Program-made: the position numbers and the translations under genes
From: an uncultured Jannaschia sp.
GTDB lineage: Bacteria > Pseudomonadota > Alphaproteobacteria > Rhodobacterales > Rhodobacteraceae
Assembly (NCBI GenBank): GCA_947494145.1
Contig: CANLTZ010000002.1
Location: forward strand, 372,001-436,000
Direction of reading: 5' to 3'
Length of the DNA stretch: 64,000 nucleotides
In this document: in pieces, positions 17,758-27,742 of the stretch
Position numbering within the stretch: the stretch's first letter is position 1
Layout: each line of letters opens with the position of its first letter
The notes under the pieces: model-generated
Databases searched by the model: none
Told to the model about the DNA's origin: nothing
What the model saw: only the letters and a program-made list of their open reading frames with translations

Positions 17758-19671
17758 TTGGGAAACGCGCGCAACATCGCCTTTTGGGTGGTCCTCTTCG
17801 TCCTCGTCATGGCGCTGTTCCAGCTCTTTTCCGGCGGCAACAACTCCATGTCGGCCCGCGAAGTACCCTATTCGGATTTCGTCAACCAAGTTGAAAGCGG
17901 CGCTGTTTCGTCGGTGACGCTTGATGGCGAGCAGATCATCTTCGACGGCGCTGCCGGTGGGAAACAGATTACCATCAAGCCGTCGGACGTGGACGTGACC
18001 GAGACGCTTCTGGAAAACGATGTTCGGATCATTGCCGAAAGTCAGGAACAATCGGGTTTCCTGAGCGCGCTCAGCCTTTGGCTGCCCTTCCTGGTGCTGA
18101 TCGGCATCTGGATCTTCTTCATGAACCGCATGCAGGGCGGCGGCAAAGGTGGGGCCATGGGCTTTGGCAAGTCGAAGGCCAAGCTGCTGACCGAAAAGCA
18201 TGGCCGCGTCACCTTTGACGACGTGGCTGGCATCGATGAAGCCAAGGAAGACCTGGAAGAAATCGTTGAGTTCCTGCGCAATCCGCAGAAGTTTAGCCGC
18301 CTCGGCGGCAAGATCCCCAAAGGCGCGCTGCTGGTGGGCCCTCCGGGCACCGGTAAGACGCTGTTGGCCCGTGCCGTGGCGGGTGAGGCAGGCGTGCCGT
18401 TCTTCACCATCTCGGGTTCCGACTTCGTGGAAATGTTCGTGGGCGTCGGCGCCAGCCGCGTGCGCGACATGTTCGAACAAGCCAAAAAGAACGCACCTTG
18501 CATCGTCTTCATCGACGAAATCGACGCTGTCGGCCGCTCGCGTGGCGTTGGCTATGGTGGCGGCAACGACGAGCGTGAACAGACCCTCAACCAGCTGCTG
18601 GTCGAAATGGACGGCTTTGAGGCCAATGAGGGCATCATCATCGTCGCGGCCACCAACCGCCCCGACGTGCTGGACCCTGCGCTATTGCGCCCCGGTCGCT
18701 TCGACCGCCAAGTCCAAGTGCCGAACCCGGACATCAAGGGCCGCGAGAAAATCCTGGGCGTCCATGCCCGCAAGACGCCCCTGGGGGCAGACGTGGACTT
18801 GCGCATCATTGCGCGTGGCACGCCGGGTTTCTCGGGCGCCGATCTGGCGAACCTCGTGAACGAGGCCGCGCTGATGGCCGCGCGTATCGGGCGTCGGGTC
18901 GTCACGATGGAAGATTTCGAGATGGCCAAGGACAAGGTCATGATGGGGGCCGAACGGCGGTCCATGGTCATGACCGAGGACGAAAAGAAGCTGACCGCTT
19001 ATCACGAGGCTGGTCACGCCGTCGTCGGCCTGAACGTTCCGCAGCATGACCCGATCCACAAGGCGACGATCATTCCGCGGGGTCGGGCTCTTGGCCTTGT
19101 CTTGTCCCTTCCGGAGCGGGATCAGCTGTCGGTGAGCTATCAGAAGTATACCTCCAAGATCGCCATGGCGATGGGTGGTCGCGTCGCCGAAGAACTGGTC
19201 TTCGGCAAGGAAAACGTCACCTCGGGTGCCGCTTCGGACATCCAGCAGGTGACTAAGATCGCCCGCGCGATGGTCACGCAGTTCGGCTATGCGGAGGAGT
19301 TGGGCTACATTGACTACGCCAATGAGCAGCAATCGTATCTTGGCAGCTATGGCGGCGGATCGAACCATTCCGGGATTACCCAGAAGACGATCGACGACAA
19401 GGTGAAAGCCCTGGTCGATGAAGGCTACGAAACCGCGAAGCGCATTCTGACGGAAAAGCGCGACGATCTGGAGCGTTTGGCCCAGGGTCTATTGGAGTAC
19501 GAGACGCTGACCGGTCCCGAGATCATGAAGGTCATCAATGGTGAGCCGCTGAACCGCGGTGACGATGATGACGAACATGATGTGGGCGGCTCAAGCCTGA
19601 CGGCGATCCCGAAGACCAAACCGCGCCGCAAGGACCCGGATATCACGCCCGAGCCTGAGCCTTCGGCCTGA
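17758..19671 (+). CDS. ftsH: ATP-dependent zinc metalloprotease FtsH
   Basis: 637 residues from a TTG start at 17758, chosen because GGAGGT lies eight bases before it and the product then begins [18 protein letters not shown], the usual membrane N-terminus. A second membrane segment is near 105-122. The AAA+ domain has Walker [21 protein letters not shown], Walker [16 protein letters not shown] and the [23 protein letters not shown]. The zinc site is [11 protein letters not shown]. It degrades membrane and regulatory proteins. A clear terminator follows at 19691. Confidence 0.96.
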   Translation: MGNARNIAFWVVLFVLVMALFQLFSGGNNSMSAREVPYSDFVNQVESGAVSSVTLDGEQIIFDGAAGGKQITIKPSDVDVTETLLENDVRIIAESQEQSGFLSALSLWLPFLVLIGIWIFFMNRMQGGGKGGAMGFGKSKAKLLTEKHGRVTFDDVAGIDEAKEDLEEIVEFLRNPQKFSRLGGKIPKGALLVGPPGTGKTLLARAVAGEAGVPFFTISGSDFVEMFVGVGASRVRDMFEQAKKNAPCIVFIDEIDAVGRSRGVGYGGGNDEREQTLNQLLVEMDGFEANEGIIIVAATNRPDVLDPALLRPGRFDRQVQVPNPDIKGREKILGVHARKTPLGADVDLRIIARGTPGFSGADLANLVNEAALMAARIGRRVVTMEDFEMAKDKVMMGAERRSMVMTEDEKKLTAYHEAGHAVVGLNVPQHDPIHKATIIPRGRALGLVLSLPERDQLSVSYQKYTSKIAMAMGGRVAEELVFGKENVTSGAASDIQQVTKIARAMVTQFGYAEELGYIDYANEQQSYLGSYGGGSNHSGITQKTIDDKVKALVDEGYETAKRILTEKRDDLERLAQGLLEYETLTGPEIMKVINGEPLNRGDDDDEHDVGGSSLTAIPKTKPRRKDPDITPEPEPSA

Positions 19672-19690
19672 TCACACACCTGATCTCCGC

Positions 19691-19720
19691 AAACCCCCGG
19701 CCGTCGCGCCGGGGGTTTCG
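19691..19720 (+). terminator. intrinsic terminator after ftsH
   Basis: AAACCCCCGGC-cgtcgc-GCCGGGGGTTT is an 11-bp perfect stem with a six-base loop, 20 bases after the ftsH stop. The T run is short (TTTCG). Confidence 0.75.
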
Positions 19721-19794
19721 CATTCCAAGCCGTGATCATCGCCATCATCAGGGAATGTTTGTGACGAGATGGACCGGGCGGTATCACCGAATAG

Positions 19795-20424
19795 ATGTCT
19801 GACCAAACCGCACTCACGCCGTTGATCCGAACGCCCGTCTTGGTCGTGTTGTCGGTCATGGTTGCTGGCGCCGTGGCAGGTTTGGGTCGCGCCCCGCTAT
19901 TCGAGGAAGGTGGTCCGGTCGAGATGGCCAGTGCCGTGGGGTTGCTGGCCTTGGCTATCGTGGCGTTATCGGTCCGTGGGCGGGCGTGGGGCTGGGCCGT
20001 GCCGGTGATGCTTTTGCTTCTCGCTGCGCGGGAATTCGACTTGGACAAGTCGCTTCTGTCGGACGGGATGCTGAAGTTGCGGTTCTATACCGGCAACGCG
20101 CCCCCAGTTGAGAAGGCGATGGGCGCCGTGGTGATTGGGTTGATCCTGGCCACATTCGCCAACCTTTTGCGCCGCGGCCTGCGGCCTTGGCTGAGCGCCC
20201 TGCGCGCCGCGGCACCCTGGGCGGTCTGGTTAGGGGTGGGCCTGCTTGCCGTTGTGGTGGCGAAGTCCCTCGACGGGATTGGCCGCAAGCTCGCGCCGCT
20301 GGGCCTCGAACTGACCGAGCAATCGGGCCGTGCCTTCGGCGCTTTGGAAGAAACACTGGAACTTCTCTTCGTCCTAGCCCTGGTGGCAGCGATGCAGACC
20401 TGGCTCAAGAAAGGCAGCCCCTGA
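19795..20424 (+). CDS. integral membrane protein of unknown function
   Basis: 209 residues with about five hydrophobic segments (near 13-30, 42-60, 66-82, 108-124 and 140-160) and a final one before a short basic end (MQTWLKKGSP). Charged loops contain REFDLDKSLLSDGMLKLRFY. The stop overlaps the start of the MOSC gene (TGATG), so the two are likely co-transcribed. I recognise no characterised family. Confidence 0.75.
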   Translation: MSDQTALTPLIRTPVLVVLSVMVAGAVAGLGRAPLFEEGGPVEMASAVGLLALAIVALSVRGRAWGWAVPVMLLLLAAREFDLDKSLLSDGMLKLRFYTGNAPPVEKAMGAVVIGLILATFANLLRRGLRPWLSALRAAAPWAVWLGVGLLAVVVAKSLDGIGRKLAPLGLELTEQSGRAFGALEETLELLFVLALVAAMQTWLKKGSP

Positions 20425-21029
20425 TGCCCGTGCTCAAACCCACCGATATCTATGGTCGTGTCGAATGGCTGGGCGTTGTGCCCTCGCGCGAGGCGGCGCT
20501 GGCTTCCGCTCCGCGTGAGACTTTGGCCCTTGGTTTCGCGGGCCCCGAGGGTGAAGATCATGGCGGGCTGACGCGGCCATCTTGCGGTCGCGTGCAGTCG
20601 CAATATGCGTTCGGCACCGAAATCCGCAACGCGCGGCAGCTTTCGGTGGTGTCTCAGGAAGAACTGGCCGAAATCGCTACCGAGATGGGGTTGGATCATT
20701 TCGATCCTGCTTGGGCGGGCATCACTCTGGTTTTGTCCGGTATCCCGGATTTCACGCATTTGCCGCCGTCATCCCGCCTCCAGGCCGAAGATGGGGCGAC
20801 CATCGTGGTGGATATGGAGAACCGGCCTTGCCATCTGCCCGCCGCGGAAATCGACGCGGCGCAGCCGGGGTTCGGGCCGCGCTTCAAGGCTGCGGCCAAA
20901 GGACGGCGGGGCGTGACGGCTTGGGTCGAGGCAGAGGGGGTCTTGCGCCTGGGCCAAAGCGTTCGGCTCCATGTGCCGGACCAGCGGGCCTGGCGGGGTA
21001 ACGGAGCGGCGGCGGCAGTCGGGGTGTGA
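20424..21029 (+). CDS. MOSC domain-containing protein
   Basis: 201 residues, overlapping the gene before it by one base. The arrangement fits a stand-alone MOSC domain: GRVEWLGVVPSRE at the start, HGGLTRPSCGRV with the conserved Cys near residue 53, GTEIRNARQLSVVSQEEL, LSGIPDFTHLPPSSRL and NRPCHLPAAEID. MOSC domains act in molybdenum cofactor or sulfur transfer, with the Cys as the likely sulfur carrier. The substrate is unknown. Confidence 0.8.
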   Translation: MPVLKPTDIYGRVEWLGVVPSREAALASAPRETLALGFAGPEGEDHGGLTRPSCGRVQSQYAFGTEIRNARQLSVVSQEELAEIATEMGLDHFDPAWAGITLVLSGIPDFTHLPPSSRLQAEDGATIVVDMENRPCHLPAAEIDAAQPGFGPRFKAAAKGRRGVTAWVEAEGVLRLGQSVRLHVPDQRAWRGNGAAAAVGV

Positions 21030-21203
21030 CTTGACGTTCTTCTTTGAGACCGAGTTGCTGGTCGATCCTCGACGTTCCCGCTGCATGCCTGGACCGCAAT
21101 CAAACCGACAGGGCGGTCGTCCATCACCAAGCCGCCCCCAACCTAATTTCCGAACGGCTGGCCGTCGAGTGACCGGCTCGTAGCGAGACTTCCCAACCCC
21201 GCC

Positions 21204-21287
21204 TTAGGCCAGTGCCAGACCCGCCAGCAGGGCGAGCGCGAGGCCCGAGATGAAACCGGCATGGATCAGAAGGCTTGTCGTTGTCAT
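21204..21287 (-). CDS. 27-residue hydrophobic small protein
   Basis: MTTTSLLIHAGFISGLALAL plus seven more hydrophobic residues (LAGLALA), a single membrane helix. The ATG at 21285-21287 is preceded on the minus strand by AAGGGTGCAACC, a good ribosome site. It is alone in the MOSC-fhs gap. Such tiny hydrophobic proteins are easily missed; the reading frame, ribosome site and helix are the only support. The rest of the gap (21030-21203 and 21288-21558) shows nothing I can name apart from the fhs leader. Confidence 0.5.
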   Translation of the reverse strand: MTTTSLLIHAGFISGLALALLAGLALA

Positions 21288-21558
21288 GGTTGCACCCTTG
21301 GCAGTTAGGTTTTGCGTTCGTCTGACGCTAACACCAGTTCCAACGAACGCCGCGTCACTCCTGTTCCCGTTCCCGTGATTCGCCGCGACGGCTTCGTGTG
21401 CGCAAAAGGTTTCCTGGCGGGGCGCTTCGTTTCCGATTGACCCCGGCGCAGCCGTCCGGCGACGCGCGAACCCGCTCGGATGTCGCATTTCGTGCCCATT
21501 CGGGAGGCGCGAAAGGCCTAAGCCTGTCACAAGGATCGCGCAAAAGGACCGAACGCCC

Positions 21559-23232
21559 ATGCCCCCTACCGATATCGAGATCGCCCGTGCCGCCAAGAAG
21601 CGGCCCATTCAAGAGATCGGGGATGGCATTGGCATCCCCTCGGCCGATCTGCTGCCTTACGGCCATGACAAGGCGAAGGTGTCGCAAAGCTTCATCGACC
21701 GTGTGAAGGATCGCCCCGATGGCAAGCTGATCCTGGTCACGGCGATCAACCCGACCCCCGCGGGGGAAGGGAAGACCACCACGACCGTGGGACTGGGCGA
21801 CGGGCTCAATGCGATCGGCAAGAAGGCGATGATCTGCATCCGCGAAGCGTCCCTTGGCCCCAATTTCGGCATGAAGGGCGGCGCCGCAGGCGGTGGTTAT
21901 GCCCAAGTTATCCCGATGGAGGACATGAACCTCCACTTCACGGGCGATTTCCACGCCATCACCAGCGCCCATTCCCTGCTGAGCGCCATGATCGACAACC
22001 ATATCTATTGGGGCAATGCGCTGGAAATCGACATCCGCCGTGTCGTCTGGCGCCGCGTGGTCGACATGAACGACCGGGCATTGCGCCAGATCACGGCCAG
22101 TCTGGGCGGCGTGGCCAATGGCTTTCCGCGCGAGGCGGGCTTTGACATCACGGTCGCATCCGAAGTCATGGCGTGTCTGTGTCTTGCCGACGATCTGGCC
22201 GATCTGCAAAGGCGGCTAGGCGACATGATCGTGGCCTATCGGCGCGACAAATCCCCGGTCTTCTGCCGCGATTTGAAGGCCGACGGCGCCATGACGGTTC
22301 TGCTGAAAGACGCAATGCAGCCCAATCTTGTGCAGACGCTGGAAAACAACCCCGCCTTCGTCCATGGCGGCCCCTTTGCCAACATCGCCCATGGCTGCAA
22401 TTCGGTCATCGCCACCAAGACCGCGCTGAAACTGGCTGACTTCGTGGTAACCGAAGCCGGGTTCGGCGCCGATCTGGGGGCCGAGAAGTTCATGAACATC
22501 AAGTGCCGCAAGGCGGGCCTGGCCCCCGATTGCGTGGTGCTGGTCGCCACCGTGCGTGCGATGAAGATGAATGGCGGCGTGGCCAAGGCCGATCTGGGCG
22601 CCGAGAATGTGGAAGCGGTGGAGGCGGGTTGCGCCAATCTGGGCCGCCACATCATGAACGTGAAATCCTTCGGTGTTCCCGTCGTGGTGGCCGTCAACCA
22701 CTTCACCGGCGATACCGAGGCCGAGGTGAAGGCCGTGCAGGATTACGTGGCAACCCAAGGCTCCGAGGCGATCATCTCGAAGCATTGGGCCGATGGGTCC
22801 AAAGGCTCCGAGGCGTTGGCCCGCCGCGTGGCCGAGATCGCCGAAAGCGGCGTCAGCCACTTCGCCCCGATCTATCCCGACGACATGCCGCTCTTCCAGA
22901 AGATCGAGACGATTGCGAAGCGCATCTATCACGCCGATGAGGTGCTGGCGGACAAGAAAATCCGCGACCAGCTTCGCGCCTGGGAAGACCAAGGCTATGG
23001 CGATCTGCCGGTTTGCATGGCCAAGACGCAGTATTCCTTTTCCACCGACCCAAATCTGCGCGGCGCGCCCATAGGCCATTCCGTCCCGGTGCGCGAAGTG
23101 CGCCTGTCCGCCGGTGCGGGCTTCATCGTCGTCATCTGCGGTGAGATCATGACGATGCCGGGCCTGCCCCGCGTGCCGTCGGCTGAAAAGATCGGGCTCA
23201 ATGCAGCAGGCGAGGTGGAGGGGTTGTTCTAG
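21559..23232 (+). CDS. fhs: formate--tetrahydrofolate ligase
   Basis: ATP-dependent synthesis of 10-formyl-THF from formate, feeding purine synthesis and one-carbon metabolism. 557 residues. P-loop [20 protein letters not shown] near residue 65, [20 protein letters not shown] near 98, and [20 protein letters not shown] near 271 are family signatures, as is the C-terminal [13 protein letters not shown]. folD follows 50 bases downstream, so the two form a one-carbon operon. A formate-linked flavoprotein lies elsewhere in the window (57035). Confidence 0.97.
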   Translation: MPPTDIEIARAAKKRPIQEIGDGIGIPSADLLPYGHDKAKVSQSFIDRVKDRPDGKLILVTAINPTPAGEGKTTTTVGLGDGLNAIGKKAMICIREASLGPNFGMKGGAAGGGYAQVIPMEDMNLHFTGDFHAITSAHSLLSAMIDNHIYWGNALEIDIRRVVWRRVVDMNDRALRQITASLGGVANGFPREAGFDITVASEVMACLCLADDLADLQRRLGDMIVAYRRDKSPVFCRDLKADGAMTVLLKDAMQPNLVQTLENNPAFVHGGPFANIAHGCNSVIATKTALKLADFVVTEAGFGADLGAEKFMNIKCRKAGLAPDCVVLVATVRAMKMNGGVAKADLGAENVEAVEAGCANLGRHIMNVKSFGVPVVVAVNHFTGDTEAEVKAVQDYVATQGSEAIISKHWADGSKGSEALARRVAEIAESGVSHFAPIYPDDMPLFQKIETIAKRIYHADEVLADKKIRDQLRAWEDQGYGDLPVCMAKTQYSFSTDPNLRGAPIGHSVPVREVRLSAGAGFIVVICGEIMTMPGLPRVPSAEKIGLNAAGEVEGLF

Positions 23233-23282
23233 CGCCCGTTCGCTGGAACACGCACCCCGACTGGCCACTTGAAGGAGACCCC

Positions 23283-24182
23283 ATGACCGCCAAGATCATC
23301 GACGGAAAGGCTTTTGCCGCGCGTATCCGTGGCGAGGTGGCGCATCATGTGGCGCGGCTGAAGGCCGACCACGGGCTCACCCCCGGGCTGGCCGTCGTGC
23401 TGGTGGGCGAAGACCCGGCCAGTGAGGTCTATGTGGGCCACAAGCGCAAAGCGACGGTCGAAGCGGGCATGACGTCGTTCGAGCACAGGCTTCCGGCGGA
23501 GACCTCGGAGGCGGAGCTTTTCAGCCTGATCGACCGGCTCAACGCCGACCCAGCGGTGCATGGCATCCTGTGCCAGTTCCCCGTGCCTGCCCATCTGGAT
23601 GAACGTCGCACCGTCGCCCGGATCGACCCGGCTAAGGATGTCGACGGGCTCAGCGTGACAAATGCGGGCTTGCTGGCCACTGGGGGCGACGCGCTGGTCA
23701 GTTGTACGCCGCTGGGCTGTCTGATGCTGCTACGTGACCAGATGGGTGACCTGACGGGACGCGAGGCGGTGGTGATCGGTCGGTCCAATCTGTTCGGTAA
23801 GCCCATGGCGCAGCTTCTGTTGCGGGAAAATTGCACCGTGACCATGGCCCATTCCCGCACGGCGGATCTGCCGGATGTCTGCCGCCGCGCGGACATTCTG
23901 GTGGCGGCGGTCGGACGTGCCGAGATGGTGCAGGGCGATTGGGTCAAGCCCGGGGCGACGGTGATCGACGTGGGCATTACACGCGTCCCGCATCCCGACC
24001 GGCCGGGGAAGACAAAGCTTTTGGGCGACTGTGATTTCGACAGCTGCGCCGCCGTGGCGGGGGCCATCACGCCCGTGCCGGGCGGCGTCGGTCCCATGAC
24101 TATCGCTTGCCTGTTGGCCAATACGGTGACAGCAGCGTGCCGCGCGACCGGGCTGGACGCGCCTGCGGGTTTGACTGCTTGA
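23283..24182 (+). CDS. folD: bifunctional methylene-THF dehydrogenase / methenyl-THF cyclohydrolase
   Basis: 299 residues. Contains [20 protein letters not shown] (active-site Lys region), [14 protein letters not shown], the NADP-binding [18 protein letters not shown] and the C-terminal [18 protein letters not shown]. It interconverts methylene-, methenyl- and formyl-THF and works directly with Fhs upstream. AAGGAGACCCC precedes the ATG. A short GC palindrome at 24187-24202 follows the stop. Confidence 0.97.
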   Translation: MTAKIIDGKAFAARIRGEVAHHVARLKADHGLTPGLAVVLVGEDPASEVYVGHKRKATVEAGMTSFEHRLPAETSEAELFSLIDRLNADPAVHGILCQFPVPAHLDERRTVARIDPAKDVDGLSVTNAGLLATGGDALVSCTPLGCLMLLRDQMGDLTGREAVVIGRSNLFGKPMAQLLLRENCTVTMAHSRTADLPDVCRRADILVAAVGRAEMVQGDWVKPGATVIDVGITRVPHPDRPGKTKLLGDCDFDSCAAVAGAITPVPGGVGPMTIACLLANTVTAACRATGLDAPAGLTA

Positions 24183-24223
24183 TCGCACGGCCCGGGGGCC
24201 GTCAGGGTGGCAGCTGAGACGCG

Positions 24224-24418
24224 TTAGCGCTGTCCGCGCCGCGTTTGGGCCAGGGACATTAGGACCAGCGGGCCAAGCAGCACTATGGTCTGCGCAAGCG
24301 ACATGCCGTTGGGGCCCTGCACCACGGTCACTTGCGTGCCCAAGGCGGTTTGATCGGTTTGCAGCGACAAATCGAACCAGACTGCGATCAGCACCAAAAT
24401 GTCGAAACAAATCTCCAT
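24224..24418 (-). CDS. possible small membrane protein
   Basis: 64 residues with two hydrophobic stretches (ICFDILVLIAVWFDLSL and AQTIVLLGPLVLMSLAQ) and a basic end RRGQR. It sits in the 276-base space between folD and the hydrolase, pointing at folD. The hydrophobic-loop-hydrophobic pattern favours a real two-helix protein, but the ribosome site is weak and I know no family. Confidence 0.4.
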   Translation of the reverse strand: MEICFDILVLIAVWFDLSLQTDQTALGTQVTVVQGPNGMSLAQTIVLLGPLVLMSLAQTRRGQR

Positions 24419-24458
24419 GGGGGCGGTTTGACCGGTCTATGGGGCCGAAATTGGGCGC

Positions 24459-25208
24459 TTATGCGTCAAGGAAGGCACGAAGTGCGGCCTCGAACTCGCG
24501 GGGTTTCTGGGCATGTAGCCAATGGCCCGCCCCTGGGATGGCCGCCATGTGGGCCTTCGGGAACAGCGTTTTGACTGTCGCGCGATGTTCGGGGCGCACG
24601 TAATCGCTTGCACCGCCTGACAAAAACAGGGTGGGGCCGCCGAAGGTGCCGCTTACGTTGGGAAAGCCGATGATGCCTGGCATTTCTGCGTCCAACGCGT
24701 CCAGGTTCAGCATCCAGCGGCGGCCCGCGGCATCCAGCGATTGCAGCAGAAAGGACCGCGTGCCGTCATCGGGCACGTCCTGCAGTTGCGCCGCGGCGTC
24801 CGACCGGCGTGTGACGCGGCTCAGATCGACGGCGCGCATTTGGTCGATCAGGTGGGATTGGGTATGCGCATAGCCCACTGGTGCGATATCGGCCACCACC
24901 AGTTTATGGACCAGCGCGGGGTGGTCTAGCGCCAGCACCATGGCCGCCTTGCCGCCCATGGAATGGCCCAGCACGTCATGGGGTTTGCCGCCCAACACCT
25001 CGGCCAGATCGGCGGCCATTGCGGCATAGGAATGGTCGTCCGACCAAGGGGAAGCGCCGTGGTTGCGCATATCCACCGCCACCACTTCGCGACTGTCGGA
25101 CATGCGCTTCGCGATCACGCCCCAATTGCGGGCTGAGCCAAAGAGCCCATGGGCGATGAGAAGCGGGGGCCGGTCGGTGGGGGCGCCATGGCGGATGGTG
25201 TTCAACAT
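24459..25208 (-). CDS. alpha/beta hydrolase (YbfF-like esterase)
   Basis: 249 residues. Oxyanion-side motif LIAHGLFGSARNW near residue 18, nucleophile elbow LGHSMGGKAAM near 78 with the catalytic Ser, and a C-terminal GAGHWLHAQKP with the catalytic His. VVAVDMRNHGASPWSD is typical of the YbfF/acyl-CoA esterase group. Substrate unknown. The start codons of this gene and the + strand gene at 25275 are 66 bases apart, so they share a divergent promoter space. Confidence 0.88.
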   Translation of the reverse strand: MLNTIRHGAPTDRPPLLIAHGLFGSARNWGVIAKRMSDSREVVAVDMRNHGASPWSDDHSYAAMAADLAEVLGGKPHDVLGHSMGGKAAMVLALDHPALVHKLVVADIAPVGYAHTQSHLIDQMRAVDLSRVTRRSDAAAQLQDVPDDGTRSFLLQSLDAAGRRWMLNLDALDAEMPGIIGFPNVSGTFGGPTLFLSGGASDYVRPEHRATVKTLFPKAHMAAIPGAGHWLHAQKPREFEAALRAFLDA

Positions 25209-25274
25209 GGAAACGGATTATCCTCGCACCTGGCGGATTGCCAGCGGCAGTGGGCCCGGCATAGCTGGACCGCG

Positions 25275-25643
25275 ATGCAGCACGCCGCCCTTGCCCAAAG
25301 GATCGACGCCATCGAAACGTTGATGGCCGACCGCCTGCACTTACGTGGCGGCCTGGCACAGATGCAGCGCGACGCGCAGGCCCACCTGCCGCGCCCCATC
25401 CGTCCCCGTCTGGCTGAGTTGGTCGAAGCCCGCGCGCGCCTTGCGAACCCCGCGACCGCAAGGGCGCTGGAAGCCGCGCGCGTGGCCGACAGCTGCCACA
25501 GGGTCGAGCGCGTGCTTCGCGACATACCCAAAGGAAAGTATCGCCGCCGCGCCCGGTCCCGCAGGGTCGGCATCGCTGCGCTGCGCGTGCTGATCGTGGT
25601 CGTGGCGGCCTTGATCGTGGTCTACATGCGGGGCTTGGCCTGA
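25275..25643 (+). CDS. small C-terminally membrane-anchored protein
   Basis: 122 residues from ATG 25275 (MQHAALAQRIDAIETLMADR). Helical, charged N-terminal two thirds, then a strongly basic patch KGKYRRRARSRR followed by one membrane helix near the end (LRVLIVVVAALIVVYM). Positive charges before the helix predict a cytoplasmic N-terminus. It heads a run of three co-directional genes. No family recognised. Confidence 0.65.
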   Translation: MQHAALAQRIDAIETLMADRLHLRGGLAQMQRDAQAHLPRPIRPRLAELVEARARLANPATARALEAARVADSCHRVERVLRDIPKGKYRRRARSRRVGIAALRVLIVVVAALIVVYMRGLA

Positions 25644-25670
25644 GCCCACGCCCTCGTTAAGCCCCCTGGA

Positions 25671-26147
25671 ATGTCCGAGATCATCCACATCCTACGCCCT
25701 TCGGCGCCGCGCCGCATCTTCGGCATGGTCATCCAGCTGTCCTTGGGTTTGATCCTGGTTTGGATCGCAGTGGCCTATCCGTTCGACGCTTTGGGCTGGC
25801 GGGTCTTCCTATTTGCCGTCGGCGTCGCCGCCTTGGTGCTGGCGCAACGGGGCTGGAACGGGTCTTCCGTGGCCATCGTGCTCGACGAAGACGGGCTGCG
25901 CCAGGAAGATGGCCGGGTCATCGCGCCCATGGACCAGATCGCGTCGGTGGACCGCGCGCTGTTCACCTTCAAGCCGTCCAATGGCTTTGTCTTGCGTCTG
26001 AACAGCCGTGCCCCAAGGGGCTGGGTGCCTGGCATGTGGTGGCGCGTGGGCCGTCGCGTGGGCATCGGTGGCGTGACCGGCGGGGCCGAGACCAAGATCA
26101 TGGCCGATGCCTTATCGATGATGGTGGCACAGCGAGATCAGGCATGA
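25671..26147 (+). CDS. membrane protein with PH-like C-terminal half, unknown function
   Basis: 158 residues. Two hydrophobic segments near 17-36 and 43-58, then a soluble domain with IVLDEDGLRQEDGRVIAPMD and FKPSNGFVLRLNSR, a layout like small bacterial PH-type membrane proteins. The last codons overlap the ankyrin gene start (ATGA), so the two are coupled. No function assigned. Confidence 0.7.
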   Translation: MSEIIHILRPSAPRRIFGMVIQLSLGLILVWIAVAYPFDALGWRVFLFAVGVAALVLAQRGWNGSSVAIVLDEDGLRQEDGRVIAPMDQIASVDRALFTFKPSNGFVLRLNSRAPRGWVPGMWWRVGRRVGIGGVTGGAETKIMADALSMMVAQRDQA

Positions 26148-26665
26148 CCGACCTGCCTGAAGGTGTGTTCGAACAGGCCGATGGCCTGATCTGGGAAGAC
26201 GATGTGTCGGGTCTGGACGCTCTGGCGGGCAGCCATGCCGCCTTTCCACTGGCCCATGGGGAAGATTTGCTGGAGCGCGCTGTGGGCTGGGGCAAGCCCC
26301 GGGCGCTGGGTTGGCTTTTGTCAAAGGGTGTGCCGCCCGTGATGGACCATGGCGACGGCTTCCCGGTCCTGCATGCTGCACTTTGCGGCCCGAAGGAAAC
26401 CCGCGTCGCGATCCTGCGGATTTTGCTGGACGCGGGTGTTGACCCGAACCAGCGGGGCATGAACGATTGGACGCCGCTCCACCGGGCGGCGGCGGAGGGT
26501 GATCTGGCATCCTTGAAGGTGCTGCTGGAGGCCGGGGCAAACCCGTCGCTGCGCACCGACATAGACCACGTCGCGACCCCCGAGGAAGAAGCGCGTTTTT
26601 GCAATCAAGCCGAAGCTGCCGACCTGCTCGCACGCGCTTTGCAGGCTGGTTCTCAGACACTCTAG
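26144..26665 (+). CDS. ankyrin-repeat protein
   Basis: 173 residues, translationally coupled to the preceding membrane protein gene. Two or three ankyrin repeats are clear: GDGFPVLHAALCGPKETRVA / ILRILLDAGVDPNQRG, then NDWTPLHRAAAEGDLASLKV / LLEAGANPSLRTD. No signal peptide or enzyme motif, so it is a likely cytosolic protein-binding module. Convergent with cobT, 23 bases away. Confidence 0.85.
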   Translation: MTDLPEGVFEQADGLIWEDDVSGLDALAGSHAAFPLAHGEDLLERAVGWGKPRALGWLLSKGVPPVMDHGDGFPVLHAALCGPKETRVAILRILLDAGVDPNQRGMNDWTPLHRAAAEGDLASLKVLLEAGANPSLRTDIDHVATPEEEARFCNQAEAADLLARALQAGSQTL

Positions 26666-26688
26666 AATCAGCGCGTCCGAAATCCGCT

Positions 26689-27690
26689 CTAGCCGTCGCT
26701 CACGCCCGCTTCCGCGAAGGTCGCCATCCCGGAATGACAAGCCAGCGCCCCTTGCAGGATTTGCACCGCCAGGGCCGCGCCGGACCCTTCGCCCAGCCGA
26801 AGCCCCAACGAAAGAAGCGGGTCGAGGCCCATGGCGTCCAGCATGCGGTCATGCCCGCCCTCGGCCGACAGGTGGGCGGCCTGGCAATGGGCCAGCGCAT
26901 CCGCCGCTTCGGCCTGCAAACACAGCGCCGCCGCCGAGCAGATGAACCCGTCCAGCAATACTGGAATGCGCTTTGCCCGCGCGCCTGCAATGGCGCCCGC
27001 CATGGCGGCCAACTCCCGCCCGCCCAAGGCGGCCAGCACGCCCAGCCCGCTGCGGTCGCCATTGGCGGCCAAACCGGCGGCGATGGCGGCCTCCTTCCGG
27101 GCAAGGCCCGCATCATCCACGCCCGTGCCGCGCCCCGCCCAGCCGTCGCCGCCCAGAAGGGCCGTGGCGATGGCTGCGGCGGATGTGGTGTTACCGATCC
27201 CCATCTCGCCGGTGATGAGCAGGTCGGCCTGTGCGTCCACAGCGTTCCAGCCTGTGGCGAAGGCCGCGCACATTTCGGCTTCGGACATGGCGGGGCCTTG
27301 GGTGAAATCGGCGGTGGGGCGCTCAAGCTCCAACGGATGGACGGAGAAATTGGCCGCCGCCAGTTTGGACAATTGGTTGATCGCCGCCCCGCCCGCCTTG
27401 AAATTGGCGACCATCTGCACGGTGACTTCGGCAGGAAAGGCGCTGACCCCCTGCGCCGCAACCCCATGATTGCCCGCAAAGACCAAGACTTGCGGCGCCC
27501 AGAGCCCGGGCCGCGGGTCGCCGCGCCAGCCCGCATACCAGATGGCCAATTCTTCCAGCCGACCAAGAGAGCCGGGCGGTTTGGTCAATTGCCCGTTGCG
27601 GGCGCTGGCCGCGTCATGGGCGCTGAGATCGGGGCCGGGGGCGGTGCGAAGGACGGCGCGAATTTGGGAGAAGGTGGTCAGGTCAGTCAT
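26689..27690 (-). CDS. cobT: nicotinate-nucleotide--dimethylbenzimidazole phosphoribosyltransferase
   Basis: Activates dimethylbenzimidazole to alpha-ribazole phosphate, the lower ligand of cobalamin. 333 residues from the ATG at 27688-27690. [15 protein letters not shown] near residue 35, [20 protein letters not shown] near 170, [13 protein letters not shown], and [14 protein letters not shown] with the catalytic Glu near 300 are the family marks. Divergent from cobS with 52 bases between; that space is too short for a cobalamin riboswitch. Confidence 0.96.
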   Translation of the reverse strand: MTDLTTFSQIRAVLRTAPGPDLSAHDAASARNGQLTKPPGSLGRLEELAIWYAGWRGDPRPGLWAPQVLVFAGNHGVAAQGVSAFPAEVTVQMVANFKAGGAAINQLSKLAAANFSVHPLELERPTADFTQGPAMSEAEMCAAFATGWNAVDAQADLLITGEMGIGNTTSAAAIATALLGGDGWAGRGTGVDDAGLARKEAAIAAGLAANGDRSGLGVLAALGGRELAAMAGAIAGARAKRIPVLLDGFICSAAALCLQAEAADALAHCQAAHLSAEGGHDRMLDAMGLDPLLSLGLRLGEGSGAALAVQILQGALACHSGMATFAEAGVSDG

Positions 27691-27742
27691 GGTATCCTCG
27701 GTCGGTCCACCCTCTGTCTTTACCCAAGGGACGGCGGACGCT

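Noticed and set aside
21288-21558. ZTP (pfl) or other riboswitch ahead of fhs
   Set aside because: fhs is a typical target, but I could not find the conserved pseudoknot sequences in the leader.
22216-23268. 350-residue minus strand frame opposite fhs
   Set aside because: Shadow of fhs; His/Gly/Asp-rich, no start signals.
24187-24202. GC palindrome after folD as a terminator
   Set aside because: ACGGCCC-gg-GGGCCGT forms a stem but has no T run and a loop too small; not listed as a terminator.
27691-27742. Cobalamin riboswitch between cobT and cobS
   Set aside because: The gap is 52 bases, far too short for the riboswitch, and lacks the B12-box pattern.
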